A stretch of 64,000 bases of DNA from Streptacidiphilus sp. 4-A2 (GCA_014284505.1 JAAFYY010000001.1:3906001-3970000), one strand, 5' to 3'; positions 1-10,596 are shown, counted from the first letter of the stretch. The notes: a model not told the origin generated them from the sequence alone. Numbers and translations: made by a program.

Positions 1-72
1 GAATGACTCCTTCACGCAATACCAACGAAAATGGAACAGGGAGATCCTACCGGTGCCGGTGGTGCACGGCGG

Positions 73-695
73 TCAGCCCTGGGGGCGACCGGCCGCGCGG
101 ACCATCTCGACGAAGTAGGAGTGCACCCGGTGGTCCCCGCTCAGCTCCGGGTGGAACGAGGTGGCCAGCAGGTTCCGCTGACGGACCGCCACGATCCGCC
201 CGCCGCCGTCGTCGCGTCCAGGTCGGCCAGCACCTCGACGCCCGCACCGACGGACTCGACCCGGGGGGCGCGGATGAACACGCCGTGCACGGGGCCGCCC
301 GGCAGGCCGCGGAAGTCGATCGGCTGCTCGAAGGAGTCGTTCTGGCGGCCGAAGGCGTTCCGGCGCACCGTCATGTCTATGCCGCCGACGGTCTGCTGGT
401 CGTCGCGGCCGTCCAGGATCTTGTCGGCGAGCATGATCATGCCCGCGCAGGAGCCGTACACCGGCATGCCCTCGGCGACCCGGGCCCGCAGCGGCTCCAT
501 CAGGCCGAAGATCAGCGCCAGCTTGGACATGGTGGTGGACTCGCCGCCGGGGATGACCAGCCCGTCGACCTCCGCCAGCTCCTCGGGCCGGCGCACCGGG
601 CGAGCCACCGCGTCGGCCTCGACCAGGGCGAAGGCATGCTCGCGCACATCGCCCTGGAGGGCGAGGACACCGACGACAGGATTGCTGAGGGACAC
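73..695 (-). CDS. pdxT: PdxT, glutaminase subunit of pyridoxal 5'-phosphate synthase (one frameshift)
   Basis: Glutamine amidotransferase that supplies ammonia to PdxS for de novo PLP synthesis in the cytosol. Class-I amidotransferase features are visible: GGESTT near residues 50-55, the nucleophile Cys in YGSCAG near residue 83, and the His-Glu of the dyad in FHPEL near the C-terminus. The GTG start at 695 is preceded by a GAAGAGG ribosome site. The reading frame is lost near 200-205, where a GGGCGG has shrunk by one base; after correction the protein runs to the TGA at 73 with about 207 residues, normal for the family. It lies downstream of pdxS with a strong hairpin between them. Identity is secure; the frameshift is probably a sequence error. 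Confidence 0.93.
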
Positions 696-718
696 CGGGC
701 AGACCTCTTCACTGCTGG

Positions 719-780
719 ACCGGACCGGGCAGGACCGGGCGGGGTTGGACGGGTTGGACTGGGCTGGACTGGGCTGGGGA
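719..780. repeat. Degenerate 10-bp tandem tract
   Basis: About six copies of a degenerate 10-base unit (ggaccgggca, ggaccgggcg, then ttggac/ctggac variants) lie in the pdxS-pdxT gap just before the hairpin. No coding sense is apparent. Confidence 0.55.
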
Positions 781-787
781 GCACCTG

Positions 788-823
788 AGGTGGGGAGCCC
801 GGGACTGTCCGGGCTCCCCACCT
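788..823. terminator. Perfect 15-bp hairpin between pdxS and pdxT
   Basis: Two 15-base arms (aggtggggagcccgg and its exact complement) flank a 6-base loop. It lies 19 bases after the pdxS stop and 93 bases before the pdxT start on the same strand, so it could end or attenuate the pdxS transcript. There is no T-run, which is common for actinobacterial terminators. Confidence 0.65.
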
Positions 824-841
824 CGTGTGCGCTGCCGCGGA

Positions 842-1754
842 CTACCAGCCGCGGTTGGCGTAGCGCTCGGACTCGGGCAGGGTGTCGCAGTTGATGCCGA
901 CCATGGCCTCGCCCAGACCGCGGGAGACATCCGCGATGACCTTGGGGTCGTCGAAGAAGGTGGTGGCCTTGACGATGGCCTCGGCCCGCTTCGCCGGGTC
1001 GCCCGACTTGAAGATGCCGGAGCCGACGAACACGCCCTCGGCGCCGAGCTGCATCATCAGCGCGGCGTCGGGCCGGGGTGGCCACACCACCGGCGGAGAA
1101 CAGCACCACCGGCAGCTTGCCGAGCTCGGCGACCTCCTTGACCAGCTCGTAGGGCGCGCGCAGCTCCTTGGCGGCGGCGTAGAGCTCGTTGTTGTCCAGC
1201 GCGCGCAGCCGGCCGATGTCGCCGCGGATCTGGCGCATGTGGCGGACGGCCTCGACGACGTTGCCGGTGCCGGCCTCGCCCTTGGAGCGGATCATGGCCG
1301 CGCCCTCGGCGATGCGGCGCAGCGCCTCGCCCAGGTTGGTGGCGCCGCAGACGAAGGGGGTGGTGAACGCCCACTTGTCGCTGTGGTTGACCTCGTCGGC
1401 CGGGGTGAGCACCTCGGACTCGTCGATGTAGTCGACGCCGAGGGACTGGAGGATCTGTGCCTCCACGATGTGGCCGATGCGGGACTTGGCCATGACCGGA
1501 ATGGAGACCGCGTTGATGATGCCGTCGATCATGTCCGGGTCGGACATGCGAGCGACGCCGCCGTCCTTACGGATGTCGGCCGGGACCCGCTCCAGGGCCA
1601 TAACGGCCACGGCACCGGCGTCCTCGGCGATCTTCGCCTGCTCGGCGTTGACGACGTCCATGATCACGCCGCCCTTGAGCTGCTCGGCCATGCCTCGCTT
1701 CACGCGGGCGGTGCCGACGGCGGGCTGGTCGGACGCAGGGGTGTTGGTGGACAC
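842..1754 (-). CDS. pdxS: PdxS, pyridoxal 5'-phosphate synthase lyase subunit (one frameshift)
   Basis: Synthase subunit of the PLP synthase complex; it condenses ribose 5-phosphate, glyceraldehyde 3-phosphate and PdxT-derived ammonia. The family core is nearly unbroken: GTARVKRGMAEQLKGG at the N-terminus, ALERVPADIRKDGGVARM, AKSRIGH, and the LPVVLFSAGGVATP signature. The frame breaks inside that signature near 1072-1076, then resumes with the LMMQLGAEGVFVGSG segment and ends NRGW. Here the change looks like one extra C (or two lost bases), the only break I found that is not a simple one-base loss. The GTG start at 1754 has GTGAGG upstream; corrected length is about 303 residues, as usual. 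Confidence 0.93.
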
Positions 1755-1935
1755 GAATGACCTCACTGAAGACACGGACAGTGCAGTGGTAAGACAAGCC
1801 AATGGTAGGCCCGCTACGACCCTAACCGACGCTCCAGGAAGTCCAGCGGCTGGCCAGCCACCCTGCCACTACGGAGTGCCGGACGTCACGGAGCCGGACG
1901 ATACGGAACAACCGGGCAGACGGGTCGCGGGCGGG

Positions 1936-2460
1936 TCACAGTGCGGTGGGCGGCAGGTCGTCCATCTCGAACGCCTGCGGGAACGGCGCGTGACCGGCGA
2001 GTCGGCACAGCCGGACGATCCGGTGCCGGCGCACCGCGCGGGCCGCGCGCACCGAGTCGTTGTGGAACCGCCGCGCCATCGGCACCCGCCGGGTGGCCGC
2101 CCGCAGGTCCGCCAGCGACTCCTCCCCGCCCGGCAGCGCGTTCAGCTCGGCCACCTGCTCCGGCTGGTCGAAGAGCGCCCGCAGCGCCTGGCTCAGCTCG
2201 CTCTCGGCGACCTCGCGCGCCTCCTCGTCGACGGTGCGGGCGGCGTGCGCCGCCTGGTGGAGCAGGATCGAGGAAGCCGGGTCGAGCAGCGTCGAGGTCG
2301 CCAGCTCCTGCGCGGCCGAGGAGCGCCGCAGCAGCTGCGCGTCCAGCGCGGCCCGGGCCGCGTCGATCCGCGCGTGCAGCCGGTCCAGCCGGCCGGCCGT
2401 CCAGCTGAGGTACCAGACGACAAGGACAACCGCGACCGCGACCCAGATCCAGATGCTCAC
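1936..2460 (-). CDS. LemA-like membrane-anchored conserved protein
   Basis: Unbroken 174-residue protein. Residues 1-16 form one hydrophobic segment (SIWIWVAVAVVLVVWYL), followed by a charged, probably coiled helix (DRLHARIDAARAALDAQLLRR) and a second helical stretch. The spacing of an N-terminal anchor, an R/D helix and a late FHNDSVRAARAVRRHR motif resembles the LemA family, where ARRYYN-V-R-YN occupies the same place. The function of LemA proteins is not settled. It starts with GTG and sits between pdxS and the PIM operon on the same strand. Family assignment is by eye and moderate. Confidence 0.6.
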   Translation of the reverse strand: MSIWIWVAVAVVLVVWYLSWTAGRLDRLHARIDAARAALDAQLLRRSSAAQELATSTLLDPASSILLHQAAHAARTVDEEAREVAESELSQALRALFDQPEQVAELNALPGGEESLADLRAATRRVPMARRFHNDSVRAARAVRRHRIVRLCRLAGHAPFPQAFEMDDLPPTAL

Positions 2461-3036
2461 GGACAGTCACCCTAGCGGGCAACCGGCCGCCCGCGCCGGG
2501 CCGCGGGTCGCGTCACGGCCCCAGGGCCGACCGCACACCCCGTGGGCCCGGCCGGGCCCACGGGGAGAAAATGCCACCGACGGCTCCCGTCGACCGCCCG
2601 GAATCAGCGACCGGAGCTGATGTATCCGCAGACGAGGAAATTCCGCTTGCTTCCGGTCGCACTCGTCCGCCGGAGAATACCGGCGCCGTCGGCCGGGGCT
2701 GTTTCCTTCCACCGGGAGCCGCATCTCCGAATTCCGGTTCCCCAGGTGGATCCCCGGCGCGCGGCCGACCAGCCGCTGCCGCTCCATGTGCCCGGCCTCG
2801 CAGGTCAATCGCAGGATCTCCGCCCCGCCACCGTGCTCACGCCGGCAACCGCCGGGCAGGTGCTGCCACTCCCCGGCGGTCGGGAACACCTGCCACAGGC
2901 GTTCCCGCATTCAGGACGGGTGCATTCCGGCCGGAGCCGCTCAATTCCCCGGGAGGATACGGCCGAATGGACTCGTACGTCGACAAACCAAAGCCGGGAA
3001 TTCGGCCGTCCGCTCCTCCGGGCGACCGTGCGGACC
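2461..3036. other. 576-bp gap with one doubtful small ORF
   Basis: Between the LemA-like gene and the end of pimA. GC is lower than in the neighbours at places, with two EcoRI-type gaattc sites near 2730 and 2940-3000. The only coding candidate is the minus-strand frame 2467-2910, listed separately. I see no RNA gene or clear hairpin. Confidence 0.5.
2467..2910 (-). CDS. Doubtful small ORF with Cys/His pairs
   Basis: Open frame of up to 147 codons whose first 60 codons end almost always in G or C, as real genes here do, while the later part does not. The early part contains GGCRREHGGG and LTCEAGHMERQ, a C-x3-H and a C-x3-H pair reminiscent of short zinc-ribbon-like Streptomyces proteins. I see no ribosome site before the ATG at 2910 and no relative I can name. 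It may be a remnant, a broken gene, or chance. Confidence 0.3.
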   Translation of the reverse strand: MRERLWQVFPTAGEWQHLPGGCRREHGGGAEILRLTCEAGHMERQRLVGRAPGIHLGNRNSEMRLPVEGNSPGRRRRYSPADECDRKQAEFPRLRIHQLRSLIPGGRREPSVAFSPRGPGRAHGVCGRPWGRDATRGPARAAGCPLG

Positions 3037-4190
3037 TCAGTCCCGGGCCAGGCCGAGCCGGGTACGCCAGCCGGCGGTCGTCCTCGGCCACCGCGGCCGC
3101 CCCCGCCGCCACGGTCTCGTACACCGACAGCACGTCCGCGCCCACCGTCTCCCAGTCGAAGCGCCGCACGTGCCGGGTCTCCGCCTCGCGCAGCGCCTCG
3201 CGCCGGGCCGGGTCGCCCAGCAGCCGCAGCGCCGACCGGGCCAGCGCGGCGGCGTCCTCGACCGGGAACAGCTCCCCCGCCGCGCCGCCGTCCAGCACCT
3301 GCCGGAACGCGTCCAGGTCACTGGCCAGCACCGGCGCCCCGCCGACATCGCCTCGACCAGGATGATGCCGAAGCTCTCGCCGCCGGTGTTGGGCGCGACA
3401 TACAGGTCCACGCTGCGCAGCAGCTCGGCCTTCTCCTGGTCGTCCACCATGCCGAGGAACTCGATCCGGTCCCGGATCTGCCTGGGCAGGCCCTTGACGC
3501 CTCCTCCTCGTCGCCCCGCCCGGCCACCAGCAGCCGCACGCCGGGCGTTCGGCGAGGATCAGCGGAAGCGCCTCCAGCAGCGTCGGCAGGCCCTTGCGCG
3601 GCTCGTTGATCCGGCGACAAAGCCGATGGTGTCCCCGCTCCACTGCGGGCGCGGCTCGGCCCGGGCGAAGAAGCCGACGTCCACGCCGTTGGGGATGACC
3701 ACCGCGTCGCCGCCGAAGTGCTCGACCAGGGTGCGCCGGGCGTACTCGCTGACCGCGATCCGGGCGCTGATCTTCTCCAGCGCGGGCTGCAGCAGCGGCT
3801 CCGCCGCGATCATCGCCCTGGACCTCGGGTTGGAGTGTGGAAGGTCGCCACGATCGGACCGGTCGCCGCCCAGCAGGCCAGCAGCGACAGGCTCGGGGTG
3901 ACCGGCTCGTGGATGTGCAGCACCTCGAACCCGCCCTCGCGCAGCCAGCGGCGCACCCGGGAGGCGGACAGGAAGCCGAAGTTCAGCCGGGCCACCGACC
4001 CGTTGTAGGCACCGGCACGGCCCGGCCGGCCGGGACCACATAGGACGGCACCGGGGTGTCGTCCTCGGCCGGCGCCAGCACCGACACTCTGGTGGCCCAG
4101 CGCGATCAGGTGCTCGGCCAGGTCGCGGACATGGAACTGGACCCCGCCGGGGACGTCCCAGGCGTACGGGCAGACGATGCCGATCCTCAC
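3037..4190 (-). CDS. pimA: Phosphatidylinositol alpha-mannosyltransferase, PimA-like (about seven frameshifts)
   Basis: GT4 glycosyltransferase that adds the first mannose to phosphatidylinositol at the membrane. Recognised from MRIGIVCPYAWDVPGGVQ at the start, VLHIHEPVTPSLSLLA, ARIAVSEYARRTLVEHFGG, VIPNGVDV, INEPRKGLPTLLEAL, LYVAPNTGGESFGIILVEAM and a C-terminal GLARD. The frame shifts near 4088, 4010, 3840, 3613, 3545-3500, 3346 and 3070; each repair is one base and restores the family sequence. The GTG start shares four bases with the stop of the acyltransferase upstream (GTGA), so the two are translationally coupled. The product is certain; the gene as written encodes nothing. Confidence 0.9.
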
Positions 4191-5145
4191 CGGGCCGCCT
4201 CCGTCCCGGGCTCCGGCGCCGCCGGCTCGCCGGCCTGCGGCCGCCGCTCCAGATCGGCCAGCCAGAACCGCTGGAGCATGTGCCAGTCCTGCGGGTGCTC
4301 GCGCACGCCCTCGGCCCAGACCGCGGCCATCGCCTGGGTCATCGCCGCGATCCGCTGCCGCTTGTCCCCCGACTCCGGCTGCGGGATCGCTCGTGCACCC
4401 GGCCCTTCATCACCGGCGTGCCGTCGTACCAGAGGGTCACCGGCAGCAGCGCGGCGCCGGTCTGCACCGCCAGCGCGGCCGGTCCGGCCGGCATCCGGGT
4501 GGCCGACCCCAGGAACTCCACCTCGACCCCCGAGGCCGACAGGTCCCGGTCGCCGACCAGGCACACCAGGCCGCCCGCGCGCAGCCGCTGGGCCAGCGTG
4601 CCCAGGGTGTTGCCGCCGCCGGTCAGCGGCAGCACCTCCATGCCCAGGCCCTCGCGGTAGGCCACGAAGCGGTCGAACAGCCGCTCCGGCTTCAGCCGCT
4701 CGGCGACCGTGGTGAACGGCACCCGGGTCACCACCACCCAGGCCCCGGCCAGGTCCCAGTTGCCCATGTGCGGCAGCGCCAGGATCACCCCGCGCCCCTG
4801 CGCCAGCGCCTCGTCCAGCAGCCGCACCTGCTCCGGCTCGAACGCGGCGGCGATCCGCCCCTGGCCCCAGGTGGACATCCGGAACGACTCGCACCAGTAG
4901 CGCATGTAACTGCGCATCCCGGCACGGGTCAGCTCGGCCAGCTCGGCGCCGGTGGCCTCCGGCCTGACCCGGCGCAGATTGGACTCCAGCCGCAGCACGC
5001 TCTTGCCGCGCCGCCGCCAGACGAAGTCCGCGATGCCGTCGAACAGCCGGACCGCCACCGGCTCCGGCAGCCGCTTCACCAGCGCCCACCCGGCCGCGTA
5101 CGCGGTGTCGCCGAGTCGCTCCTTGAGCTGACCGCCCGCCGTCAC
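4187..5145 (-). CDS. Phosphatidylinositol mannoside acyltransferase, PatA-like (one frameshift)
   Basis: Member of the lysophospholipid/lipid A acyltransferase (LpxL-type) family that acylates the mannose of PIM1. The acyltransferase motif is ILALPHMGNWDLAG (H-x4-D) near residues 125-138, followed by LTGGGNTLGTLAQRL and VCLVGDRDLSASGVEV. The GTG start at 5145 overlaps the pgsA stop by four bases and has a GAGGAGG ribosome site. The frame is lost near 4389, where GAGCGGATCC lacks one G, and resumes with IPQPESGDKRQRIAAM. Corrected length about 319 residues. Position between pgsA and pimA supports the role. Confidence 0.9.
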
Positions 5146-5788
5146 CTGGCCGCCTCCTCTGCCGCGGCCTGGGCCGCCTCCCGCCGCACGGTCAGGATCC
5201 GCTGCATCACGGTGATCAGGCTTCCGACCGCGATCAGCCACAGCGCGACCGGCAGCAGCCATTCGATGTACGGCACGCCGAAGCCGTGCAGCCCGGCCAG
5301 ACCGGCCGCGACCAGGGTCACCACCAGCCGCTCCGCGCGCTCCACCAGACCGGAGACCTCGCACTTGAGCCCGAGGCTCTCGGCCCGGGCCTTGGTGTAC
5401 GAGACCACCTGCCCGCAGGCCAGGCAGAAGATCGCCACCGCACACAGCAGGTCGTTGTCCCCCCGGCCCGCGTACCACATCGCGATGCCGCCGAACACCG
5501 CCGAGTCGGCGACCCGGTCCAGGGTCGAATCCAGAAAGGCCCCCCAGACGCTGGAGCTGCCCGCCTGGCGGGCCATATTGCCGTCCACCAGGTCGGAGAA
5601 GACAAAGGCGGTGATCACGATGGTGCCCCAGAAGAAACTACCCTGGGGAAGAAGACCAGGGCTCCGGCGACCACGCCGGCCGTTCCGACCAGGGTGACCA
5701 CATCCGGGCTGATCCCGGCGCGCAGCAGCAACGCCGCGAAAGGGGTGAGGACCCGCGTGAAAAAGGCCCGCGCGTATTTGTTGAGCAT
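5142..5788 (-). CDS. pgsA: PgsA-type CDP-alcohol phosphatidyltransferase, phosphatidylinositol (phosphate) synthase (one frameshift)
   Basis: Integral membrane enzyme that joins CDP-diacylglycerol to an inositol head group, the first step toward PIMs. The CDP-alcohol phosphotransferase signature D-x2-D-G-x2-A-R-x8-G-x3-D-x3-D is complete: SDLVDGNMARQAG followed by GAFLDSTLDRVAD. Several hydrophobic segments follow. One base is missing from a G run near 5641, between LVFFPR and GSFFWGT; the corrected protein is 215 residues. It heads a coupled operon pgsA-acyltransferase-pimA. The ATG at 5788 has only a weak ribosome site, so a slightly earlier start is possible. Confidence 0.9.
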
Positions 5789-6055
5789 GGGATTTGCCGA
5801 CCGCTCCGAATCTGGCTCCACTGACGGCCTGGCGTCGGCCGGGACTGCGCGCCGAAGGACGCCCGGCAATCGTATCGGTGCGCCGGGGCACGCCCTGGCG
5901 CGGGCACGCCCGCAGAGCGCCGGTGCCGGGGTTATGGACCTGTGGACTACGCGGTGCCAAGCTCACCATCACCGCGGGTATCGCCGCAACCACCCTGCGC
6001 GGTCACCCGTGGCGTCAGTTGCACGCGCTCGCGGGACTCGCGGGAGGAGAAGGCG

Positions 6056-8187
6056 ATGGGCGACAGGACGACAGGGCATTCCGGCGCCGCCGGCAGGGAA
6101 CCGGAGGCCGGGGCGCCGACACGGCCCGAACAGATACGCAATGTGGTCCTGGTGGGCCACAGCGGGGCGGGGAAGACCACCCTGGCCGAATCGCTGGCGC
6201 TGGCCGCCGGAACGGTCGGCCGGGCCGGACGGGTGCAGGACGGCAGCACCCTCAGCGACTACGACGACATCGAGCACCGCCAGCAGCGTTCGGTCCAGCT
6301 CTCGCTGATCCCGCTGCTGCACGCCGGGATCAAGGTCAACCTGCTGGACACCCCCGGCTACGCCGACTTCACCGGCGAACTGCGGGCCGGGCTGCGGGCC
6401 GCCGACGCCGCCCTGTTCGTGATCTCCGCGACCGAGCCCATCGACGCCCCCACCCGGGACCTGTGGGCCCAGTGCGACGCCCTGTCGCTGCCCCGGGCCC
6501 TGGTGGTGACCAGGCTCGACGCGCCGCAGGCCCGCTTCGCCGCCACTGTCGAGCAGTGCCGCGAGGCCTTCGGCGGCGGCGACCCGGACTCGGTGCTGCC
6601 ACTGCACCTGCCACAGCCGGACGGGACCCTGCTCGCCCTGCTCGACACCGGTACCGAACCGCTGACCGATCCGGAGACCGAGGCCGCCCGGGACCGGCTG
6701 ATCGGCGCCGTCGCCGCCGAGAGCGAGGACGAGGAACTCCAGGACCGCTACCTCTCCGGTACGCCGCTCGACCCCAAATCGCTGCTGCAGGGCCTGGAAC
6801 GGGCCATCGCCCGGGGCGCCTTCCACCCGGTGCTGGCCACCGCCGCCGCCGACCACGCCACCGCCGGTCACTCCACCCCCGGCCTCGGCGCGGCCGAACT
6901 GCTGGAACTGCTCACCACCGCGTTCCCCTCCCCCGCCGACCGCCCGCTGCCCGCCGTCACCGGCCCCGACGGCGCCGACCGGGTGCCCCTGGCCTGCGAC
7001 CCCGAGGGCCCGCTGGCCGCCGAGGTCGTCAAGACCAGCAGCGACCCGTATGTGGGCCGGCTCAGCCTGGTCCGGGTCTTCTCCGGCACCCTGCGCCCGG
7101 ACATCGCGGTCCATGTCTCCGGACACGGCCGCGAGGACCACGGCCACCAGGATCACGACCTGGACGAACGCGTCGGCGCGCTCAGCAGCCCGAGCGGCCG
7201 CACCCTGCACTCCGCCGCGCAGGCCGTCGCCGGGGACATCGTCAGCGTCGCCAAGCTCACCCGGGCCGAGACCGGCGACACCCTCTCCGACCCCGGCAAA
7301 CCGCTGCTGGTCACCGCCTGGGAACTGCCCGACCCGCTGCTGCCGGTCGCCGTCGAGGCCCGGAGCAAGGCCGACGAGGACAAGCTCTCCCAGGGCCTGG
7401 CCCGGCTGGTGGCCGAGGACCCGACGCTGCGCCTCGAACAGAACCCGGACACCCGGCAGCTGGTGCTGTGGTGCCTCGGCGAGGCCCACGCCGACGTGCT
7501 GCTGGAGCGGCTGCGCACCCGCTACGGCGTCAGCGTCGACCAGGTGCCGTACACCGTGCCGCTGCGGGAGACCTTCGGCTCGACCGGGCACGGCCGCGGC
7601 CGGCATGTCAAACAGTCCGGCGGGCACGGGCAGTTCGCCATCTGCGAGATCGAGGTCGAACCACTGCCGGTGGGCAGCGGCTTCGAGTTCGTGGACCGGA
7701 TCGTCGGCGGCGCGGTGCCCCGGCAGTTCATCCCCTCGGTGGAGAAGGGCGTGCGGGCCCAGCTGGCCCGGGGCGTGGGCGCCGGCTTCCCGTGGTGGAC
7801 GTGCGGGTCAGCCTGGTCGACGGCAAGGCGCACTCGGTGGACTCCTCCGACGCGGCCTTCCAGACCGCGGGCGCGCTTGCCCTGCGGGAGGCCGCGGCCG
7901 GGGTGGTGCAACTGCTGGAGCCGGTCTCCGAGGTCTCGGTGCTGGTGCCCGACGAGTATGTCGGCGGCGTGCTGGGCGACCTGTCCGGGCGCCGCGGGCG
8001 GGTACTGGGCACCGAGCCGGTGGGGAACAGCGGCCGGACCCTGGTGCGGGCCGAGGTGCCGGAGTGGGAGATCATCCGCTACGCGGTGGACCTGCGCTCG
8101 CTGTCGCACGGCGCGGGCAGCTTCACCCGCTGCTATGTCCGGCACGAGCCGATGCCGGAGTCGGTGGCCGCACACCTGGTGCGCTGA
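6056..8187 (+). CDS. Elongation factor G-like translational GTPase (one frameshift)
   Basis: About 710 residues with the EF-G fold order: P-loop GHSGAGKTTL near residue 33, DTPGYADF (G3), VVTRLDA (the G4 position, where canonical EF-G has NKxD), domain II, then domain IV (QSGGHGQFAICEIEVEP) and C-terminal domain V ending HLVR. The altered G4 loop (TRLD) marks this as the EF-G-like paralogue widespread in actinobacteria rather than the ribosomal fusA. The ATG at 6056 follows GGGAGGAGAAGG. One G is missing near 7789 (FPVVDV reads FPWWTC). It stands divergent from the pgsA operon. Its precise role is not established. Confidence 0.88.
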
Positions 8188-8237
8188 CGGCGCGCTGCCG
8201 GGCGGCCCCACCGGCGTCCCGGGCCCTCCGCGCGCGT

Positions 8238-8280
8238 CCCGGGCCGTCCCAGGGACGTTCGGCTCCAGGGACGGCCCGGG
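8238..8280. terminator. 13-bp hairpin between convergent genes
   Basis: Arms cccgggccgtccc and gggacggcccggg are exact complements with a 17-base loop. It lies between the end of the EF-G-like gene (+) and the end of the DCC-family gene (-), where a bidirectional terminator is expected. Confidence 0.6.
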
Positions 8281-8317
8281 CGGCCCGGGGGCGGCCCGGG
8301 GGCGGCTCAGGTACGGC

Positions 8318-8737
8318 TCAGGTGCGGGCTGACGGGGGCAGGGCGCAGGCCGGGGTGCCGCCGGGCAGCCGCTGCCGGTTGGCCGCGACCAGCCGGTACA
8401 CCCCGGCGGCGGCCTGGCGGAACGGCGGCAGGGTCATCAGCCCGCCCAGCGCGCTCCACAGCGGGCGGCGGGTCCGCAGCAGCAGCCGCGCCACCGCCTG
8501 CGCGCCCCCGTACACCCGCCGGTCCGGCGTGATCCACAACACCTCGTGTTCCGCCCGCCGCTCGGTGACCTGGCCGCCGGTGAACCCGGCCAGCGCGGTG
8601 AGGTCGGCGAACTGGAATGGCACCGTCTCCCAGCGGGCAGCATCGAACCAGCGCTCGGCGTACCGCACCGAGGAGCTGCAGAAGGCGCAGTCGCCGTCGT
8701 AGAGCAGGACAGGATTCGGAGTACTGGTCTCGGCCAT
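8318..8737 (-). CDS. DCC-family (DUF393) thiol-disulfide oxidoreductase-like protein
   Basis: Unbroken, 139 residues. The name-giving motif is at residues 14-20, YDGDCAFC, giving the D-x-x-C-x-x-C typical of DUF393. The rest (PDRRVYGGAQAVARLLLRTRRPLWSALG in parts) matches the usual family pattern of a short alpha-rich protein. A redox or electron-transfer role is generally assumed for the family, not proven. Convergent with the EF-G-like gene; divergent from the membrane protein at 8902. Confidence 0.85.
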   Translation of the reverse strand: MAETSTPNPVLLYDGDCAFCSSSVRYAERWFDAARWETVPFQFADLTALAGFTGGQVTERRAEHEVLWITPDRRVYGGAQAVARLLLRTRRPLWSALGGLMTLPPFRQAAAGVYRLVAANRQRLPGGTPACALPPSART

Positions 8738-8901
8738 ATTCCGATCATCGCAGAGCCTGCAAGGCTGTTACCGCGCGCAATGCCCTGACGCGGGCTGATC
8801 GGCGGCGATACGCTGACCGCTCCGGCTTCATGACATCGTCTCAGCGGATGGTCATCGCGGCGGGGCGGTTCGGCAGAGCGCAGCCATCGGGAGGACCTGC
8901 G

Positions 8902-10538
8902 GTGACGATGACCTTCGACTTCAGTCCTGGAGCACAGATCCCGCGCACCGACGCGGCGCCGCACACCGCGGTGACCGCCGCACTCTCCTCGGCGGCCTAC
9001 CCGCAACGGCTCCTTCGAGCCGCTGACCGGCCTGAACGAGGCCACCAACCACAAGCCCGGCCGCTACAAGCTGTTCGCGCCGGACTTCGGCGAGGCGTTC
9101 TGCCAGGCGGTGCTGGCCCGCACCCTCGGCGCCGGACGCAAGCCGCTGGTCCGCTCCTTCGGCATAGACCCGCGGATCGTGGTCGAGCACTGCCTGGAGG
9201 CCGAGGAGCTGCGGCACCAGCGGGACAAGCGGCTGACCGCGGTCTCCGTGATCTTCGGCCTGCTGTTCCTGCCGGGCACCCTGGTCTGGCTGGCCGCGTT
9301 CGAGTTCCGCCCCGCAACGACACCGGCAAGCAGTCCTGGCTCGGCACGGTGGCGCTGGCGGCCGCCGCGGCGATCGCGGTGCTGCTCGCCTGGCATCCCT
9401 ACCTCACCGGCTTCGGCGGCATCTACGTGCGGGCGGTGATGCTGGCCCCGCTGGTCGGCTGGCTGATCGCCCAGCGCATCTGCCTGCGCAGCACGGTCCA
9501 GCTGCGGGAGCGCTGGGCGGCGCTGATCGACGGCGGCGCGGCCGGCCCGATGGTGCCGGGCGCGGTGCCCATCGGCCCCGAGGACACCAAGGCCGAGCTG
9601 CTGCGCAAGAGCCTCAGCGCGCTGGTGGCCGAGCAGGAGACCAACTACCTGCACTACGCCGGCGCCAAGGGGATCCTCGGTCTGGGCGCGCGCTGGGTTC
9701 CTGGCAGATGGCCGAGCAGCTGGACCCGCGTGAGGGCATCGCCGAGATCCGGCCGTTCCACCCCTGGGACGTGATCCGGAAGATCGAGGAGCGGCTCAAC
9801 CGGATGACCCGCAGCTCGGTCGCCACCGGCGGGATCCCCGCGGTCAAGGTCGAGAACTGGGTCGTCCAGGCCATCGGCGAGGGCGCCGACGAGATCGGCC
9901 GCCCCAGCGGCCCGGAGATGGACGGCTCCCGGATGCGCCCCTCGGCCATCACCGACATCGCCAACCGGCAGCAGTTCGGCCGCGGCCCGCGGCACTACCT
10001 GGGCGCGCAGTTCGTGCTCTGGGACGGCCACTTGGTGGTGACCCTGCTGATCACCGTGACCGTGCTGCACGACACCCTGCGGATCGAGGTCACCGGTCAC
10101 GCCCTGGGCCCGCTGCCGGGCGCGTTCACCGGCAAGCCCAAGGCGCCGACCAAGTCCGTGCCCAAGACCGGCAAGTTCTGGGAGGAGACCACCCGCAGCC
10201 TGCCGGTCGTGACCAACCAGGAGGTGGTGCGGCTCGCCGTGCGCGCTCCCTTCACCTGGAACCAGTCGCTGCTGAACTGGCTCGGCGGCTCACTCAAGCT
10301 CCCCGAGCCGTTCGGACTGCGCTCGGCCTGGGTCGACAAGCCCTGGAAGCACCGCTTCATGGCGGACGACGCGCTGCGCGTGGCCACACCGGTGCTGCGC
10401 GCGGTCCACGCCGCGACCATGGATGTGCTGGAGGACCACGACGTGAGCACCGAACGCTTCAAGAACCGCTCGATGATGCTGGGCGCCGAGGTCCAGGGCA
10501 CCCGGCCGTCCCGGGTCGACGAGTACGACGCGGGCTGA
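8902..10538 (+). CDS. Conserved streptomycete membrane protein of unknown function (three frameshifts)
   Basis: About 546 residues after repair. An N-terminal soluble part (FEPLTGLNEATNHKPGRY, LFAPDFGEAFC) is followed by hydrophobic segments near residues 120-145 (VIFGLLFLPGTLVWLAAF) and 150-195 (two more), then a long soluble C-terminal half with FVLWDGHLVVTLLITVTVL and HRFMADDALRVATPVLR. I recognise it as a protein conserved across Streptomyces, but know no function. The GTG at 8902 follows GGGAGG; ATG 8908 is an alternative. Frames break near 9002, 9312 and 9697; each needs one added base. Confidence 0.75.
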
Positions 10539-10545
10539 ACAACAG

Positions 10546-10581
10546 ACCGGCCGACGCCCGGGGGTCCGGGCGCCGGCCGGT
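10546..10581. terminator. 15-bp hairpin, one mismatch
   Basis: Arms accggccgacgcccg and cgggcgccggccggt with a 6-base loop, 7 bases after the stop of the membrane protein gene and before the convergent HIT gene. Confidence 0.6.
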
Positions 10582-10596
10582 CGCCGGTTCGGTCGC

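Noticed and set aside
141..1802. One 553-codon frame appearing to fuse PdxS and PdxT
   Set aside because: The join crosses untranslated spacer, a hairpin and a frame break in each gene; separate starts and stops are clear.
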